64,000 bases of DNA from an uncultured Paracoccaceae bacterium (GCA_947503935.1 CANNFR010000008.1:259251-323250); one strand, 5' to 3'. Counted from the stretch's first letter, positions 33,117 through 42,316 are shown. The notes: generated by a model from the sequence alone, not told the origin. Numbers and translations are program-made.

Positions 33117-33863
33117 CTACTCGATCTCAAGATCGCAGCGGAACCGCCGGGGGCCGGTCTCGATCAGGCTGGGAACGGCCAACAGAAACAGCCCATTCTC
33201 GCGGTCCTTGCCCAGATAGCCCCCATCGGTCGCGCTCGGATCGACGCTGGCATCGGCCAGAACACAGGCCTCGCCCGCCGTCACGATCACCTCGCCGCCG
33301 CCATCATCGCCCATCAAGGCGCCATCATTGTCGGCGCCCGCAGCGGTAAGCGGTTCTCCGCATCCCTCGCCGCGGGTCCAGGCGCCGGTCTCGGTATTGT
33401 AGTCAAACAGGCAAGGTCCCGCGCTGATCGTCTCAAGCGGGTCGGTCGACCGGAAGCCTATCGCGCGAAAAACCAGCGAGACGGTGCAGCCACCGCTTTC
33501 GGCGCAGAGCCCCTCAACCACCTCATGATCAAGCGGCAAGGCAGAGGCGCGGCTGCCCGGCCGCGCCGTCAAGGTGAAGACGGCATTGCCGATGGGGCGG
33601 TCTTCCTCGACGGTGACCTCGCCATCTTCGTTCTTGTACTCCACCGGCATCTCGCCGATCACGCGTTCATATTCGTCGATGACTTTCTGCATGCGCCGCT
33701 GCTCTCGCTTCAGGTCATTGATCTCGGCGATGAGGCATCGGAACATCCCATTGTTGTTCGCGCCTTGGCTCAACCCCCGGTCATCGAAATTCCGGCTGCA
33801 ATCGCGCGCCTGTCCAGGGCTGGCGACACACAGCATCAGACCGGCAATCAGCAAAAAATGCAT
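33117..33863 (-). CDS. Secreted protein of unknown function
   Basis: 248 residues beginning with a short Sec signal peptide (MHFLLIAGLMLCVASPGQAR; cleavage near residue 19). The mature part starts with a helical, probably coiled-coil segment (EINDLKREQRRMQKVIDEY, about 47-65), then a beta-rich domain with paired Cys (LCAESGGCTV; GPCLF; GEGCG; ACVL) that may form disulfides. No known family recognised. It lies 111 bp upstream of kynA on the same strand and is divergent from the M48 protease gene. Confidence 0.7.
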   Translation of the reverse strand: MHFLLIAGLMLCVASPGQARDCSRNFDDRGLSQGANNNGMFRCLIAEINDLKREQRRMQKVIDEYERVIGEMPVEYKNEDGEVTVEEDRPIGNAVFTLTARPGSRASALPLDHEVVEGLCAESGGCTVSLVFRAIGFRSTDPLETISAGPCLFDYNTETGAWTRGEGCGEPLTAAGADNDGALMGDDGGGEVIVTAGEACVLADASVDPSATDGGYLGKDRENGLFLLAVPSLIETGPRRFRCDLEIE

Positions 33864-33984
33864 CTTTTCAATTCCTTTTCATCCGCGAAAACAAGCCTTT
33901 CTATCGGGATCGTCCAAGCCCTGACAAGGCACATGCGGCAGAAAATCCGACATGCTTGCCCAGCATCGCCATCCGCCCCATATA

Positions 33985-34752
33985 ATGTCCATGATCAAGC
34001 TGACGCCGATCCTTCTGGCCATCCTTTATGCCTTCGTCATGTATCGCTTTTCGGTCTGGCGGACGGGCAAGGAATTGGACGAACGCTCAACCCTTCTGGC
34101 CGATCCCAAGCTGAAGGTTCTGACCGACAAGATGGCTGATGCCTTGGATCTTGAGCGGATCAAGGTGCATATCTACGAGATCGACCCGGTGAATGGCCTG
34201 GCGGCGCCCGATGGGCGTATCTTCCTCACGCGCGGGTTCTACAACAAGTATCGCGTGGGCGAAGTGACCGCCGAGGAGATTTCAAGCGTCATAGCCCATG
34301 AGCTGGGTCATGTGGCCCTTGGCCATTCGCGGCGCCGGATGATCGACTTTTCGGGGCAGAATGCGCTCCGCACCGCGCTTGCCATGGTGCTGTCGCGCTT
34401 CATTCCCGGTATCGGCGTCTGGATTGCCAATATCCTGACCTCGCTTCTGGCGGCGCGCCTGTCGCGCGGGGATGAATATGAGGCGGATGCCTATGCCTCG
34501 GCCCTTTTGACCAAGGCCGGGATCGGTACAGCGCCGCAAAAGAGCCTGTTTGAAAAGCTGCACGCCCTGACCGGCGCCCGCGGCGGCGCAGCACCCGCCT
34601 GGTTGATGAGCCACCCTAAGACCGAAGAGCGGATCGCGGCGATCGAAAGGCTTGAGGCAAAGTGGGTCGCGGCCCTTGAGGGCGATGGCAAGCCTCTGCT
34701 GGACCCGCAGGGTGGGCCGTCTGCCCCCCCGGACCCCCCCGAAGGTATTTAA
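33985..34752 (+). CDS. M48-family membrane zinc metalloprotease
   Basis: 255 residues from ATG 33985. An N-terminal membrane helix (about 5-20) is followed by the zinc site HELGHVALGH (the HExxH motif preceded by EEISSVIA) and the downstream Glu ligand in DEYEADAYA; a hydrophobic stretch (about 125-155) lies between them. This layout fits the small HtpX/Ste24/BepA-like M48 proteases that degrade misfolded envelope proteins. The C-terminal tail is Pro-rich. A possible second start is at 33991. It is divergent from the secreted unknown gene, sharing a 121-bp promoter region. Confidence 0.88.
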   Translation: MSMIKLTPILLAILYAFVMYRFSVWRTGKELDERSTLLADPKLKVLTDKMADALDLERIKVHIYEIDPVNGLAAPDGRIFLTRGFYNKYRVGEVTAEEISSVIAHELGHVALGHSRRRMIDFSGQNALRTALAMVLSRFIPGIGVWIANILTSLLAARLSRGDEYEADAYASALLTKAGIGTAPQKSLFEKLHALTGARGGAAPAWLMSHPKTEERIAAIERLEAKWVAALEGDGKPLLDPQGGPSAPPDPPEGI

Positions 34753-34774
34753 GACAGAATGAAGAAGGAGCGCC

Positions 34775-35311
34775 TCAGGCCGTAAGCGCCTTGGCCAGCC
34801 GTGGCAGCTTGGCGCGTTTTAGAAGCGGGCGGAGGGGCTGCGGCTGACCCGAGAGACGTTCAGCCTGGGCTCGGACGTCTTCGGCGACGCGGGCCAGGAT
34901 GGCCGGATGATCAGCCCAAAGCGCGCGCAGCAGAGCATCGGGATGTTCGGCCCGCAGGCCCAGATCGGCCATGGCACGGGCTGGAAAATCGCGCAGGTTC
35001 AGCGTGACGATGACCTCCGCTCCGGCGGCCCGTGCGGTGGCCGCGACATGGGCATCGTCCGGGTCGGGCAGGATCAGGCCAGCGCCCTCGTTCCCCGGCA
35101 CTTCGGCCTCGGGCCATCTGGCGCGGAGCACCGCGATCTCGCCCCGGGCGATGTCTGCTTGGTCGGGAAGATTGCGCGCCACCGCGCGCGCCCATTCCTC
35201 CAGCACCCGGGCCGACCAGAGCGGGGTGATAAGCCCGGCCTCGGCCACGCCCATAAGAACCTCACGCAGCACGGTCGGATAGAGGACACAGGCATCGAGA
35301 AACGCGCGCAT
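34775..35311 (-). CDS. PIN-domain ribonuclease-like protein
   Basis: 178 residues. The first strand [12 protein letters not shown] carries the first acidic residue of the PIN active site (D6), [11 protein letters not shown] the central acidic pair (about 85-88), and LNLRDFP the later Asp (about 108). The C-terminal third (about 130-178) is a basic extension beyond the PIN fold. Start ATG 35311 overlaps the stop of the RlmI-like methyltransferase gene (TGATG). PIN proteins are usually toxins with a small antitoxin upstream; here the partner position is occupied by an rRNA methyltransferase, so an RNA-processing role is an alternative. Confidence 0.8.
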   Translation of the reverse strand: MRAFLDACVLYPTVLREVLMGVAEAGLITPLWSARVLEEWARAVARNLPDQADIARGEIAVLRARWPEAEVPGNEGAGLILPDPDDAHVAATARAAGAEVIVTLNLRDFPARAMADLGLRAEHPDALLRALWADHPAILARVAEDVRAQAERLSGQPQPLRPLLKRAKLPRLAKALTA

Positions 35312-36507
35312 CAAAGCAGCCTGAAGAACAGGGCCTTGAGGTATCCCGATTCCGCCAGCGCGGGATGCTGCGGATGATCCGGCCCCGCGAACCCGGTATG
35401 CAAAAGCTGCGCCTGTCGCCCGGCCCGCCCGATCCCGCGGATCGAGGCCTGACGGAACTTCGCCAGGTCGGCGGCATGGCTGCAGGAACAAAGCCCCAGA
35501 TATCCGCCGGGCGCGACCAGAGGGGCCGCCAGCCTCGCGACCTTCTCGTAGGCGCGCAAACCCGCTTCCAAGGCTGGCTTTGCCGGCGCGAATGCGGGCG
35601 GATCGCAGATCACCACATCGAACTCCGCGCCTTCGGCCCCGAGGGCGGTCAGGACGTCGAACGCATCCCCGCGCCGCGCCTCGAACCGATCGGCCGCACC
35701 CATCGCCTTGGCGCCCTCGGCCGCAAGGTCCAAAGACGCCGCCGAGCCATCGACCGCCAGCACATGCTTGGCCCCCGCGGCCAGGCCCGCCAGCCCGAAG
35801 CCGCCCACATGGCTGAACACGTCCAGCATCCGTGCATCCCGCACCAAGCGGGCGGCAAAGGCGTGGTTCTCGCGCTGATCGAGGAACAGACCAGTCTTCT
35901 GGCCGCCGAGAAGATCGGCCATATAGGTGGCCCCGTTCATGGCAACAGGGACCGGGCCGGTCACCGCGCCGTGCATAACCGTGGTCTCTTCAGCCAGCCC
36001 CTCAAGCCCGCGCGCCCGGCTGGTACCGTTCTTGACCACGGCCGACACACCTGTCACCGCGATCAAAGCCGCGACGATATCCGCCACCATCCGCTCGGCC
36101 CAGGCGGCGTTGGGCTGCACCACCGCGACATCGCCGAACCGGTCGATCACCACGCCGGGCAAGCCATCGGCCTCGGCATGGATCAGGCGATAGACCGGAT
36201 CGGGATAGAGCCACGCGCGCAGATCCAGCGCCTGCTGCATCCGGGCCCGCAGCCAGTCCGGCCCGATCCGGGCTGTGACATCGCGGTCCAGCATTCGCGC
36301 GAAGATCTTGGAGGCCGGGTTCACTGCCACCAGGCCCAGAGACCGCCGCTCAGTATCTTGCAGAATGGCAATGCTGCCCGGCGGGATGGCACGGGTGCGC
36401 CGATCGGTCACCACCTCATTGTCATAGACCCACGGATGCCCGTGCCGGAGGCGGCGCGCATCCGCGTTGGGCTTGAGGCGCACAATGGGGTAATCTTCCA
36501 AAACCAT
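35311..36507 (-). CDS. RlmI-like class I SAM-dependent rRNA (cytosine-C5) methyltransferase
   Basis: 398 residues. An N-terminal PUA-type RNA-binding domain (about 1-80; [19 protein letters not shown]) precedes an insert domain and a Rossmann methyltransferase domain. SAM motif I is [16 protein letters not shown] (about 228-243), motif IV is [11 protein letters not shown], and the catalytic Cys region is [13 protein letters not shown]. coli RlmI methylates C1962 of 23S rRNA; the same role is likely but not proven. It is followed with 1-bp overlap by the PIN gene. Confidence 0.88.
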   Translation of the reverse strand: MVLEDYPIVRLKPNADARRLRHGHPWVYDNEVVTDRRTRAIPPGSIAILQDTERRSLGLVAVNPASKIFARMLDRDVTARIGPDWLRARMQQALDLRAWLYPDPVYRLIHAEADGLPGVVIDRFGDVAVVQPNAAWAERMVADIVAALIAVTGVSAVVKNGTSRARGLEGLAEETTVMHGAVTGPVPVAMNGATYMADLLGGQKTGLFLDQRENHAFAARLVRDARMLDVFSHVGGFGLAGLAAGAKHVLAVDGSAASLDLAAEGAKAMGAADRFEARRGDAFDVLTALGAEGAEFDVVICDPPAFAPAKPALEAGLRAYEKVARLAAPLVAPGGYLGLCSCSHAADLAKFRQASIRGIGRAGRQAQLLHTGFAGPDHPQHPALAESGYLKALFFRLL

Positions 36508-36578
36508 GGGCGTCGCCTTAGCGCGTTCCCTTGCCGACCGAAAGACCCGGCGCTTCGCTTGGTGGAGGCTGCCGGCTT

Positions 36579-36590
36579 GTTAGCGCTAAC
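36579..36590. promoter_or_regulatory. LacI-type operator before edd
   Basis: GTTAGCGCTAAC is a perfect 12-bp palindrome with a central CpG, the form preferred by LacI/PurR-family repressors. It lies 46 bp upstream of the edd start, where a repressor would overlap the promoter or the start of transcription. No LacI-family gene is present in the window, so the regulator must be encoded elsewhere. Confidence 0.65.
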
Positions 36591-36636
36591 CACACCTGCT
36601 AAATCAAACCAACCGAAACCCGAAGGATCATCCGCA

Positions 36637-38442
36637 ATGCCCCTCAACCCGACAGTCGAAATGGTCACCGAGCGTATCGTCGCCCGCAGCCGGGACACTC
36701 GGGGGACCTATCTGGAACGGATCGCGGCAACGGCCGAGAAAGGTACCAAGCGCGCGCATTTAAGCTGCGGCAACCAGGCCCATGCCTATGCCGCGATGGG
36801 CGACGACAAGGCCGATCTGGCCGATGGCACGGCGCCGAACCTGGGGATCGTGACCGCCTATAACGACATGCTTTCGGCCCATCAGCCGTTTGAGCGCTAT
36901 CCCGACCTGATCCGCGCTGCCGCCCGCAAGGCCGGCGGCACCGCTCAGGTGGCAGGCGGCGTTCCGGCCATGTGCGACGGGGTGACCCAGGGCCAGACAG
37001 GGATGGAGCTGTCGCTGTTCTCGCGCGACGTGATCGCCCTGGCCGCGGGCGTGGCGCTGTCGCACAACACGTTTGACGCGGCGCTCTACCTTGGGGTCTG
37101 CGACAAGATCGTCCCGGGCCTGATCATCGCCGCGGCCACGTTCGGCCATATCCCGGCGGTGTTCATCCCCGCAGGCCCCATGGTCAGCGGCCTGCCGAAT
37201 GACGAAAAGGCCAAGGTCCGCCAGCAATTCGCCGCAGGCGAAGTGGGCCGCGACAAGCTGATGGCGGCCGAGATGGCCAGCTACCACGGCCCCGGCACCT
37301 GCACCTTCTACGGCACGGCCAATACCAACCAGATGCTGATGGAATTCATGGGGTTACACCTGCCCGGCGCCAGCTTCGTCAACCCCGGCACACCACTCCG
37401 CGAGGCGCTGACGACGGCAGGTGTTGAGCGTGCTCTACAGATCACCGCGCTTGGCAACGATTACCGCCCGGCGGCGGATATCCTGGACGAACGCGCCTTC
37501 GTCAACGGCATCGTCGGGCTGATGGCCACGGGCGGGTCGACCAATCTGGTGATCCACCTGCCCGCCATGGCGCGCGCGGCGGGCGTGATCCTCGATATCC
37601 AGGATTTCGCCGATCTGTCGGATGCGGTGCCGCAGATGGCCAAAGTCTATCCCAACGGTCTGGCGGATGTGAACCATTTCCACGCCGCGGGCGGGCTGGC
37701 CTATATGATCGGCGAGCTTCTGGAGGCAGGCCTTCTGCACCCCGACACCAAGACTGTCGCGGGCGACGGTTTGTCGCTTTACACCAAAGAGCCGAAGCTG
37801 AAAGACGGTCGCATCGACTGGGCCGACGGGCCCGCAGCCAGCCAGAACGACAAGATCCTGCGCCCGGCTTCGGACCCATTCCAGCCCACCGGCGGGCTTA
37901 AGCAGCTTTTGGGCAATCTGGGCCATGGCGTCATGAAGGTCTCGGCCGTGGCACCCGAGCGCCACGTGATCGAAGCCCGTGCCCGCGTGTTCGACAGCCA
38001 GGAGGCCGTGAAGGCCGCATTCAAGGCGGGAGAATTCACCGAAGACACCGTCGTCGTTGTCCGCTTCCAGGGCCCCAAAGCCAACGGCATGCCCGAACTG
38101 CACGCCCTGACGCCCACGCTTTCGGTCCTCCTAGATCGCGGGCTGAAGGTGGCGTTGGTCACCGATGGCCGGATGTCGGGCGCCAGTGGCAAGGTGCCCT
38201 CGGCCATCCATGTCTGCCCAGAGGCCGCCGATGGCGGCCCGCTGGCCAAATTGCGCGACGGCGATCTGGTGCGCGTCGATGCGGTGGCGGGGAAGATCGA
38301 CGTGCTGGAAGACGATTTTGCCAGCCGCGCGCCCGTGATGCCGGACCTTTCGGCCAACAGCCACGGCCTTGGCCGTGAGATGTTCGACGTCTTCCGGCAG
38401 AATGTGGGCCTGGCCAGCGCCGGTGCCGGCGTTGTGGTATAG
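36637..38442 (+). CDS. edd: Phosphogluconate dehydratase
   Basis: 601 residues from ATG 36637; the frame stays open far upstream, antisense to the methyltransferase, but that part has no family similarity. This [4Fe-4S] enzyme dehydrates 6-phosphogluconate to KDPG, the key step of the Entner-Doudoroff pathway. IlvD/Edd motifs include [63 protein letters not shown] and [12 protein letters not shown]; Cys in MCDG, GTC and further down bind the cluster. It is 254 bp from eda, separated by an inverted repeat, and has a LacI-type operator upstream. Confidence 0.97.
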   Translation: MPLNPTVEMVTERIVARSRDTRGTYLERIAATAEKGTKRAHLSCGNQAHAYAAMGDDKADLADGTAPNLGIVTAYNDMLSAHQPFERYPDLIRAAARKAGGTAQVAGGVPAMCDGVTQGQTGMELSLFSRDVIALAAGVALSHNTFDAALYLGVCDKIVPGLIIAAATFGHIPAVFIPAGPMVSGLPNDEKAKVRQQFAAGEVGRDKLMAAEMASYHGPGTCTFYGTANTNQMLMEFMGLHLPGASFVNPGTPLREALTTAGVERALQITALGNDYRPAADILDERAFVNGIVGLMATGGSTNLVIHLPAMARAAGVILDIQDFADLSDAVPQMAKVYPNGLADVNHFHAAGGLAYMIGELLEAGLLHPDTKTVAGDGLSLYTKEPKLKDGRIDWADGPAASQNDKILRPASDPFQPTGGLKQLLGNLGHGVMKVSAVAPERHVIEARARVFDSQEAVKAAFKAGEFTEDTVVVVRFQGPKANGMPELHALTPTLSVLLDRGLKVALVTDGRMSGASGKVPSAIHVCPEAADGGPLAKLRDGDLVRVDAVAGKIDVLEDDFASRAPVMPDLSANSHGLGREMFDVFRQNVGLASAGAGVVV

Positions 38443-38469
38443 GCCATAAGTGCCGAAAAAGAACTCCTT

Positions 38470-38658
38470 GCCTCTGGCGGGGATATTTAGAAACAGGAAA
38501 GTAACGGGCCGTTAAGGTTAATGCGGTTACGGAGATCATGCGGAACAGGCGGGGACGCCGATGTCCGCAACAGGAAAGCCCCCGGGGCCCCGCTGGTCGG
38601 TGGCTTCGGGGGTGAACCGCCTCCCGCTTTCCTGTTTTCAAATATCCCCGCCGGAGGC
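38470..38658. repeat. 32-bp inverted repeat pair between edd and eda
   Basis: The left arm at 38470-38501 (GCCTCTGGCGGGGATATTTA...) and the right arm at 38627-38658 are reverse complements at 29 of 32 positions, spaced by 125 bp. The motif AACAGGAAAG occurs a third time between them (about 38569). Such GCGGGGATATTT-type elements look like a dispersed intergenic repeat at gene ends; they could form a long stem in the edd-eda transcript. Confidence 0.8.
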
Positions 38659-38696
38659 ATCCGACAGATGCCAAAACCTGCGACAGGATAGATGAC

Positions 38697-39338
38697 ATGA
38701 CCCCCCAGCAAGCCTCGCAACACACCGCCGAAATCTGCGCGCGCGCGCCTGTCATTCCGGTGCTCGTCATCGATGACGCCGCGCAGGCCGCGGGTCTGGC
38801 GAAAGCGCTGGTCGCCGGCGGATTGCCGGCCCTCGAGGTGACGTTGCGCACCCCGACAGCGCTTGACGCGATCCGGGCGATGGCACGGGTCGAAGGCGGG
38901 ATCGTCGGCGCGGGCACCTTGCTGACGGCAGAGGATGTGAAGGCCGCCAAGGCTGCGGGCGCGCAGTTCGGCGTCTCGCCGGGGGCGACCGATATTCTGC
39001 TGCAGGCCTGCGAAGACGAAGACCTGCCGCTTCTCCCCGGCGCGGCCACCGCGACCGAGGCGATGCGCCTGCTTGAACGCGGCTATACCGCGCAGAAATT
39101 CTTTCCGGCCGAAGCGTCAGGCGGCGCCCAGGCGCTCAAAGCCATCGGCTCGCCGATCCCGCAGGTGCGGTTTTGCCCAACCGGCGGCGTCAGCCTACAG
39201 AACGCGGCCGATTACCTGTCGCTGTCCAATGTGATGTGCGTCGGCGGCTCATGGGTTGCCCCGAAGGCGATGGTCGAGGCAGGCGACTGGGCGGGGATCG
39301 AAAAGCTGGCCCGCGAGGCTGCCGGTCTGGCCCGCTGA
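38697..39338 (+). CDS. eda: KDPG/KHG aldolase
   Basis: 213 residues, the usual length. The enzyme cleaves KDPG to pyruvate and glyceraldehyde 3-phosphate. Motifs: APVIPVLVIDDAAQA at the N terminus, LPALEVTLRTPTALDAI with the catalytic Glu, VGAGTLLTAEDVKAA, and YTAQKFFPAEASGG with the Schiff-base Lys (about residue 130), ending in RFCPTGGVS and the C-terminal GGSW. It completes the Entner-Doudoroff pair with edd, probably in one transcript interrupted by the inverted repeat. It converges on olsB with a 37-bp gap. Confidence 0.97.
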   Translation: MTPQQASQHTAEICARAPVIPVLVIDDAAQAAGLAKALVAGGLPALEVTLRTPTALDAIRAMARVEGGIVGAGTLLTAEDVKAAKAAGAQFGVSPGATDILLQACEDEDLPLLPGAATATEAMRLLERGYTAQKFFPAEASGGAQALKAIGSPIPQVRFCPTGGVSLQNAADYLSLSNVMCVGGSWVAPKAMVEAGDWAGIEKLAREAAGLAR

Positions 39339-39375
39339 CCCCAAGCGCCACGGCCGCCACGGCCGGGGCCTCACC

Positions 39376-40113
39376 CTACCCCACGCTTGCCCGCAGAAGA
39401 CGCGCCCGCGCGGGCGGGATCGCGCGGATCTCAAGCCCCGTGAACACATGCATCGTGCCGAGGTCGCGGTCGACCACCGCATGGTCGCTGACCCAACCGC
39501 CCATCACCAGATAGCTCCGCAGCAAAGGCGGCATGGCCAGCATGGCGCGCTTGAGGTCAGGCTGCCGCCGCCGCAGTTTCTGGGCAAAGCGAAACACCTC
39601 GGGCGCCTTGACCCGCGGCCACCAGCGCCGGGGCGCCAGATGCCGGGCCTTCAAAAGCGCGAAGGCGTCCAGATGCCCCTCGGCCTCGACCCCACGAAAG
39701 GACGAGCAGCCAAAGAGCATCTCGACCCCCTCGCCATCCACATAGGACGTCATCGCGCCCCAGGCGACGCGCAGGATATCGGCATCATGCCACTGAGGGT
39801 GGATGCAGAACCGCCCCATCTCAACCATCGGGCCGTCGAAGCGCTTCAGCGCCTCAAGCCCGTAATATTGCGCGGAATAGCAATCGGCGATCTCGGTCCC
39901 GTCGCGAAGCGGCAGCAGACGAAAGCAACAGACCAGCCCGCCCGAGGCCGCCTCCTCAACCAGCACATGCACACAGCGCGCGTCGAAAGCATCGGCGTCC
40001 AGCCCCTCACCGGCACCGACAAACGCCAGATACCGCAACCTTTGGGCCCGGGTCACATCGGCCTCGGTCTCGGCGACGCGGGCCCGATAACGGCCTTTTG
40101 AAAGCGAAAGCAT
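39376..40113 (-). CDS. olsB: Ornithine-acyl-ACP N-acyltransferase-like GNAT protein
   Basis: 245 residues from ATG 40113, which has GGGGAGG at good distance; ATG 40131 is possible but has no such site. The GNAT-like core with RAQRLRYLAFVG, LLPLRDGTEIADCYSAQYYG and the MGRFCIHPQWHDADILRVAWG block is characteristic of OlsB, which attaches a 3-hydroxyacyl group to ornithine to make lyso-ornithine lipid, a phosphate-free membrane lipid common in Rhodobacteraceae. olsA is not in the window. Products would sit in the inner and outer membranes. Confidence 0.88.
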   Translation of the reverse strand: MLSLSKGRYRARVAETEADVTRAQRLRYLAFVGAGEGLDADAFDARCVHVLVEEAASGGLVCCFRLLPLRDGTEIADCYSAQYYGLEALKRFDGPMVEMGRFCIHPQWHDADILRVAWGAMTSYVDGEGVEMLFGCSSFRGVEAEGHLDAFALLKARHLAPRRWWPRVKAPEVFRFAQKLRRRQPDLKRAMLAMPPLLRSYLVMGGWVSDHAVVDRDLGTMHVFTGLEIRAIPPARARLLRASVG

Positions 40114-40221
40114 CCGCACACGCCTCCCCATCTCTGGCCCGGCGGGCCTGGACGCCCTAGATATGCCGCGACCCTGACATACATACAAGATGTGACACCA
40201 GACAGACGGGAAGGCCGCAAG

Positions 40222-40620
40222 ATGATCGACAAGGTTGAGAAATCGGATGAGGAGTGGCGCGCCCAGCTCTCGGACCTGGCCTATAAGGTGATGCGCAAGC
40301 ACGGCACCGAACGCGCGTTTACCCATGACGATTTTCCCAAAGACCCCGGCACCTTCCGCTGTGTGGGCTGTGGCGCGGCGCTGTTCGATCAGGCGCACAA
40401 GTTCGAGTCAGGCACCGGCTGGCCGTCCTTCTGGCAGCCGCTTGATGCCGAGATGGTGGGCGAATCGCAAGACAACAGCTGGTTCATGCGCCGCACCGAA
40501 GTGCACTGCAACCGCTGCGAGGCGCATCTGGGCCACGTCTTTCCCGACGGCCCGCAACCGACAGGCCTGCGCTATTGCATCAACGGCGTCGCGCTGAATT
40601 TTGAGCCTGAGGACAGCTGA
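40222..40620 (+). CDS. msrB: Peptide-methionine (R)-S-oxide reductase
   Basis: 132 residues from ATG 40222. The two structural-zinc Cys pairs (CVGCG and CNRCE) are present, with the SelR motifs FESGTGWPSFW, RTEVHCNRCEAHLGHVF and the terminal RYCINGVAL with the catalytic Cys. It repairs the R-epimer of methionine sulfoxide in oxidised proteins. No signal peptide, so it is cytosolic. It converges on the SRPBCC gene, with a strong shared terminator in between. Confidence 0.96.
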   Translation: MIDKVEKSDEEWRAQLSDLAYKVMRKHGTERAFTHDDFPKDPGTFRCVGCGAALFDQAHKFESGTGWPSFWQPLDAEMVGESQDNSWFMRRTEVHCNRCEAHLGHVFPDGPQPTGLRYCINGVALNFEPEDS

Positions 40621-40664
40621 CCGGCCTTCGCCCTGACCCAAAGGCGCATTTCACCCAAGATTTG

Positions 40665-40713
40665 AAAAACCAAAAAAGCGCGCCCGTCGTCCAGGCGCGC
40701 TTTTGGTTTTTTT
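40665..40713. terminator. Bidirectional intrinsic terminator
   Basis: GCGCGCC (40678-40684) and GGCGCGC (40694-40700) form the GC core, flanked by AAAAACCAAAAAA on the left and TTTTGGTTTTTTT on the right, so both strands have a U-run. It ends msrB (plus) and the SRPBCC gene (minus), which converge here. Confidence 0.92.
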
Positions 40714-40727
40714 CTGACTGACGGCGG

Positions 40728-41249
40728 TCACGCGATGGCGGCGCGTGCCTCTATGGCCTTTTTGCTGGCGTCAGTCTTCGTCTTGCGCGGATGGGGCTTG
40801 CCGGTCTCAGCAAAGTGCTTCAACTCTTCGGTGGCCTCGCGCAGGACCTTGCCGAATTGCAACTTCATCATCGGGGCCACAAGAATATTGAACGGAAAGG
40901 CAATTTCGGCGTTCAATTCCATCTCGACCTCGCTGATACCGCCCTTCGGCCGCACGGTCCACGCGTTGACGAGGCGTTTCATGAACCCTGGCATCCTATC
41001 GCCGGTGGCCGAATAGGCAATGTAGCGGCGCGCCTCGTCATAAGCCTCAATCGTCTCGGTAAACGGTCCGAGCGAGGTCTGGCAGACCCGCCCCGCCACC
41101 GGGGCTGCGGCCACTTTTTGGGGACCTGGCCGCGCCCCCGAGACATAGACGCTGGAGGCCCAATCATCCGCTTTCGTGTAGTTCGGCCCAAGGATGTCCC
41201 ACACCCGATCGGGGGGCGCATCGATGGTCAGTGTTCTCTTGATCTTCAT
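40728..41249 (-). CDS. SRPBCC (polyketide-cyclase-like) family protein
   Basis: 173 residues: RTLTIDAPPDRVWDILGPNY at the N terminus and alternating strands to residue 145 fit the Bet v1/polyketide-cyclase-2 fold with a hydrophobic ligand cavity; the C-terminal 30 residues are a basic Lys/Arg-rich tail (HPRKTKTDASKKAIEARA). It follows the tautomerase gene on the same strand after a 51-bp gap, so both are likely under the promoter next to the divergent TetR gene. No substrate can be named. Confidence 0.85.
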   Translation of the reverse strand: MKIKRTLTIDAPPDRVWDILGPNYTKADDWASSVYVSGARPGPQKVAAAPVAGRVCQTSLGPFTETIEAYDEARRYIAYSATGDRMPGFMKRLVNAWTVRPKGGISEVEMELNAEIAFPFNILVAPMMKLQFGKVLREATEELKHFAETGKPHPRKTKTDASKKAIEARAAIA

Positions 41250-41300
41250 CCTGCAACTCCTGTGTGAAGATCCGGCCGACGGTTGGTCGGCCGAACCGGA

Positions 41301-41498
41301 TCAGCCGACGACATTGCCGCCCATGGCGTAACCACCCTCGGCGGTCTCTTCGATATGGACGTTGATGTATTGCCGGATGTCGCCTTTGCCGCTGTCGCCT
41401 GCGACGGCGCTTAGCCCGTCGGTCAGCGTATTGACGATCTGGGCCTTTTCATCTTTCGACCATGCGGCCTTGGGGAGCGTGACGCGAATTGTGGGCAT
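41301..41498 (-). CDS. Small 4-oxalocrotonate tautomerase-like protein
   Basis: 65 residues beginning MPTIRVTLPKAAWSKDEKAQ; the N-terminal Pro exposed after Met removal (Pro2) is the catalytic base of the tautomerase superfamily, and length and strand-helix-strand pattern fit the 4-OT group. These enzymes interconvert keto and enol forms of dienoates or act on halogenated acids. It is the first gene of the minus-strand pair controlled from the promoter region shared with TetR (41499-41601). Confidence 0.85.
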   Translation of the reverse strand: MPTIRVTLPKAAWSKDEKAQIVNTLTDGLSAVAGDSGKGDIRQYINVHIEETAEGGYAMGGNVVG

Positions 41499-41529
41499 GT
41501 TGATCTCCTGACTTTAGATGCGCGCTTTG

Positions 41530-41593
41530 CTTTTTGCATCGCACGATGTATATTACACGGGAAACCATATATTGCAACAGCTGATGCAAAAAG
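41530..41593. promoter_or_regulatory. Inverted repeats in the TetR/tautomerase divergent promoter
   Basis: CTTTTTGCATC (41530-41540) and GATGCAAAAAG (41583-41593) are perfect 11-bp reverse complements 42 bp apart. The left arm also forms a tighter near-palindrome TGCATCG CA CGATGTA (41535-41550). These are the best operator candidates for the adjacent TetR protein, lying between the two divergent starts. Confidence 0.65.
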
Positions 41594-41601
41594 AAGTCAA
41601 A

Positions 41602-42174
41602 ATGGCGAGACCCCGTAATTTCGACGAAGACGACGCGCTGAGAAAAATGGTGCAGGTGTTCTGGCGCCATGGCTTTGATGCCACCACCACCCGGATGCTG
41701 GAGGAAGCAACCGGCATCGGCGTGCGCGGCATCGCCAATGTGTTCGGCGACAAGGAGGACATCTTCCTCAAAGTCCTCAACGTCTATACCGAGATGGCAC
41801 GCGGTATGATCGCACAGGTCTTCGACCCGCCCCGCCTGGAGGCCGCCCAGATGATGTTCCAGGGCCTTGCGCGCGAAACCGACGATCCCGAGGATGTGAC
41901 GAATTGCGGTTGCCTGATGGTGAACACGGTGTTCGAGCTGGGGCGCGCCAGCCCGCGCATTCGGGCCGCGGTTGAGGAATATCGCGAGATGTGGCGCGAG
42001 ACCTTCCGGGCCGCCACCGAGGCCGATGGGGTCTCAGACCCCGAGGCGCGGGCAGAATATCTGCTAGGGATCCTCTGGGGCGCCCTCAGCCAGATCCGCC
42101 TGATGGGCAGCACCACCGCCGCGGCTCCGATGGCGCGCATCGCGGTCGAGACTATCGAAGGCTGGAAGGCCTGA
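41602..42174 (+). CDS. TetR-family transcriptional regulator
   Basis: 190 residues from ATG 41602; an ATG 18 bp upstream is possible. N-terminal helix-turn-helix: FDEDDALRKMVQVFWRHGFD then TTTRMLEEATGIGVRGIANVFGDKEDIFLKVL (about 5-55), followed by an all-helical ligand domain with GCLMVNTVFELG, typical of the group carrying a conserved Cys near residue 100. It is divergent from the tautomerase/SRPBCC genes, which it probably represses; inducer unknown. Confidence 0.92.
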   Translation: MARPRNFDEDDALRKMVQVFWRHGFDATTTRMLEEATGIGVRGIANVFGDKEDIFLKVLNVYTEMARGMIAQVFDPPRLEAAQMMFQGLARETDDPEDVTNCGCLMVNTVFELGRASPRIRAAVEEYREMWRETFRAATEADGVSDPEARAEYLLGILWGALSQIRLMGSTTAAAPMARIAVETIEGWKA

Positions 42175-42316
42175 GGGCGTCAGGCGGACACCCGATCATG
42201 GTCGCTGGTAACGGGTAGCAATACTGGCCTTAGAGACGGCAGAGGCGCTGGCTCACACCCCGGTGGTCTTGTTCATGACGTCGCAAAAGGGCCCGGTTCG
42301 CCCGCACAGATCACGA

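Noticed and set aside
35365-36636. Upstream extension of the edd frame by 424 codons
   Set aside because: Antisense to the RlmI-like gene, no similarity, while ATG 36637 gives a full-length Edd of 601 residues with its operator upstream.
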